A DNA stretch of 6,623 nt, taken from Methanolobus sp. UBA118 (lineage in GTDB: Archaea; Halobacteriota; Methanosarcinia; Methanosarcinales; Methanosarcinaceae). The translations under genes were made by a program, and so were the position numbers. Each line of letters starts with the position of its first letter. Position 1 is the first letter of the stretch. Below are positions 5,912 to 6,623 of the stretch, one piece after another. The stretch covers positions 1 to 6,623 of the forward strand of contig DACO01000125.1 of assembly GCA_002508635.1 (NCBI GenBank), in the 5' to 3' direction. The notes under the pieces are model-generated. The model had not been told where the DNA came from. It worked only from the letters and a program-made list of their open reading frames with translations, and made no database searches.

Positions 5912-6622
5912 TTAAACTTCCGAATCCTCGATTGGAATTATGTTTGCTTCGGAAGCATGTTCCAGATATTCCCGCAGTATCATAGGAAAGGTGCTTGCCG
6001 GAACAAAGCGTACCCCGAGTTCCTCAGCCCATTTCTGTATACCGAAATCACTCGCAACCACCGCAGCGTCGAGCTCTTTTGCAAGGATGAGTACATCAAT
6101 ATCAGGAGCACTGTCAAGTATGCCATAACGCATGGCAGAACGATACTTGTTCCTGAACTTACCGATGTAACCCCCGATTACCTTCCTTTCGATATCAGCA
6201 TCAATGTCCTTTTTGTCATTGGCCTTTGTTGTTATGAACAGGCATTCAGTGGAAGAATCCCATATGTTCTCCTCTGCTATTGTCATCCCCTTGTTAATAC
6301 GCTCACGCATGTAGGACACGTACTCATGGAATACTTTGGATGGGATCTGCACGTTGTACCTGTCAGGAGCTTTTTTCACGAGCCATGTATCGATCTTTGC
6401 GATCACGTCCTGATCACAAACATTGTTCTGTGCAAATTCCTGCATTTCAGTATACACCGATGGAAAAGGCACATAACAACTTATACCAAGTTGCAGCCTT
6501 GCTGAAGCTATCAGCTCCAGGATCTTACGCATCCCACCACACATGCTTTCAATGCCCATTTTCTCCCTTGCCTGCAGGTCGGTCAATGCGGTGGTATCCA
6601 GAACAAAACGCTGTCTTAACAT
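5912..6622 (-). CDS. HARP-family PIN-domain protein (protein-only RNase P homologue; also called 'RNA ligase partner', UPF0278)
   Basis: The 236-residue product opens with RFVLDTTALTD (5-15), the first beta strand and acidic residue (D9) of a PIN-like nuclease. A helical insertion fills roughly 75-165. The second acidic cluster follows in GILDSAPDIDVLILAKELDA (167-186) and VASDFGI (189-195). D170, D174 and D192 are spaced +4 and +18, as I recall for catalytic aspartates of the Aquifex enzyme Aq_880. Family members remove 5' leaders from pre-tRNA without RNA. In archaea they coexist with the ribonucleoprotein RNase P, and published deletions in Haloferax and Methanosarcina left tRNA processing largely intact, so the cellular role is open. 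The ATG is one base from the right edge, so promoter and ribosome site are outside the window; the N-terminus nevertheless matches the family start. The acidic tail after 220 is probably flexible. The gene lies upstream of mat with a 78-nt gap. Confidence 0.85.
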   Translation of the reverse strand: MLRQRFVLDTTALTDLQAREKMGIESMCGGMRKILELIASARLQLGISCYVPFPSVYTEMQEFAQNNVCDQDVIAKIDTWLVKKAPDRYNVQIPSKVFHEYVSYMRERINKGMTIAEENIWDSSTECLFITTKANDKKDIDADIERKVIGGYIGKFRNKYRSAMRYGILDSAPDIDVLILAKELDAAVVASDFGIQKWAEELGVRFVPASTFPMILREYLEHASEANIIPIEDSEV

Positions 6623-6623
6623 G

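Noticed and set aside
5888..6505. Long plus-strand open frame (205 codons) opposite the HARP gene
   Set aside because: It is antisense to a recognised family member and has no recognisable motifs or credible ribosome binding site.

Overview
This 6.6 kb window looks like core chromosome of a methanogenic archaeon of the Methanosarcinales, probably Methanosarcinaceae. Four points support this. One gene encodes an archaeal-type digeranylgeranylglyceryl phosphate synthase for ether lipids. Another encodes the archaeal form of methionine adenosyltransferase. NAD synthesis starts with aspartate dehydrogenase rather than NadB. A secreted protein of the DUF11/COG1361 S-layer-like kind is present, a type abundant in this group. 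TATA-like boxes and GGTGA/GGAG-type ribosome binding sites before the starts also fit. The genus cannot be fixed by reading alone.

Layout, left to right. (1) 1-870, minus: the N-terminal 290 residues of a secreted, tandem beta-sandwich surface protein that runs off the left edge. (2) 1004-1828, minus: nadC. (3) A 129-bp divergent promoter region between the nadC ATG and the preferred nadX ATG. (4) 1958-4618, plus: nadX, nadA and a UbiA-family ether-lipid prenyltransferase, with gaps of 58 and 14 nt. (5) 4619-5833, minus: archaeal methionine adenosyltransferase, read from a TTG start. Its stop codon directly abuts the stop of the prenyltransferase gene. (6) 5912-6622, minus: a PIN-fold protein of the HARP / 'RNA ligase partner' family, a small protein-only RNase P homologue. 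Its ATG lies one base from the right edge.

How the genes work together. NadX oxidises aspartate to iminoaspartate. NadA condenses this with dihydroxyacetone phosphate (DHAP) to give quinolinate. NadC converts quinolinate and PRPP to nicotinate mononucleotide. The complete aspartate-to-NaMN route is therefore encoded on both sides of one divergent promoter. The prenyltransferase behind nadA works in a different pathway, the second prenyl transfer of archaeal lipid synthesis. The only metabolic link is indirect, through DHAP and NAD(P)H. MAT makes S-adenosylmethionine, and HARP homologues cleave pre-tRNA 5' leaders.

No tRNA, rRNA, CRISPR array, insertion sequence or other sign of mobility was seen, and no non-coding stretch exceeds about 135 bp. 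I find no convincing undescribed multi-gene system. The points worth a second look are small: the HARP gene, the zero-gap convergent stops, the T8 tract inside the nad operon, a dyad between the divergent nad promoters, and the TTG start with a 10-bp-phased repeat before mat.
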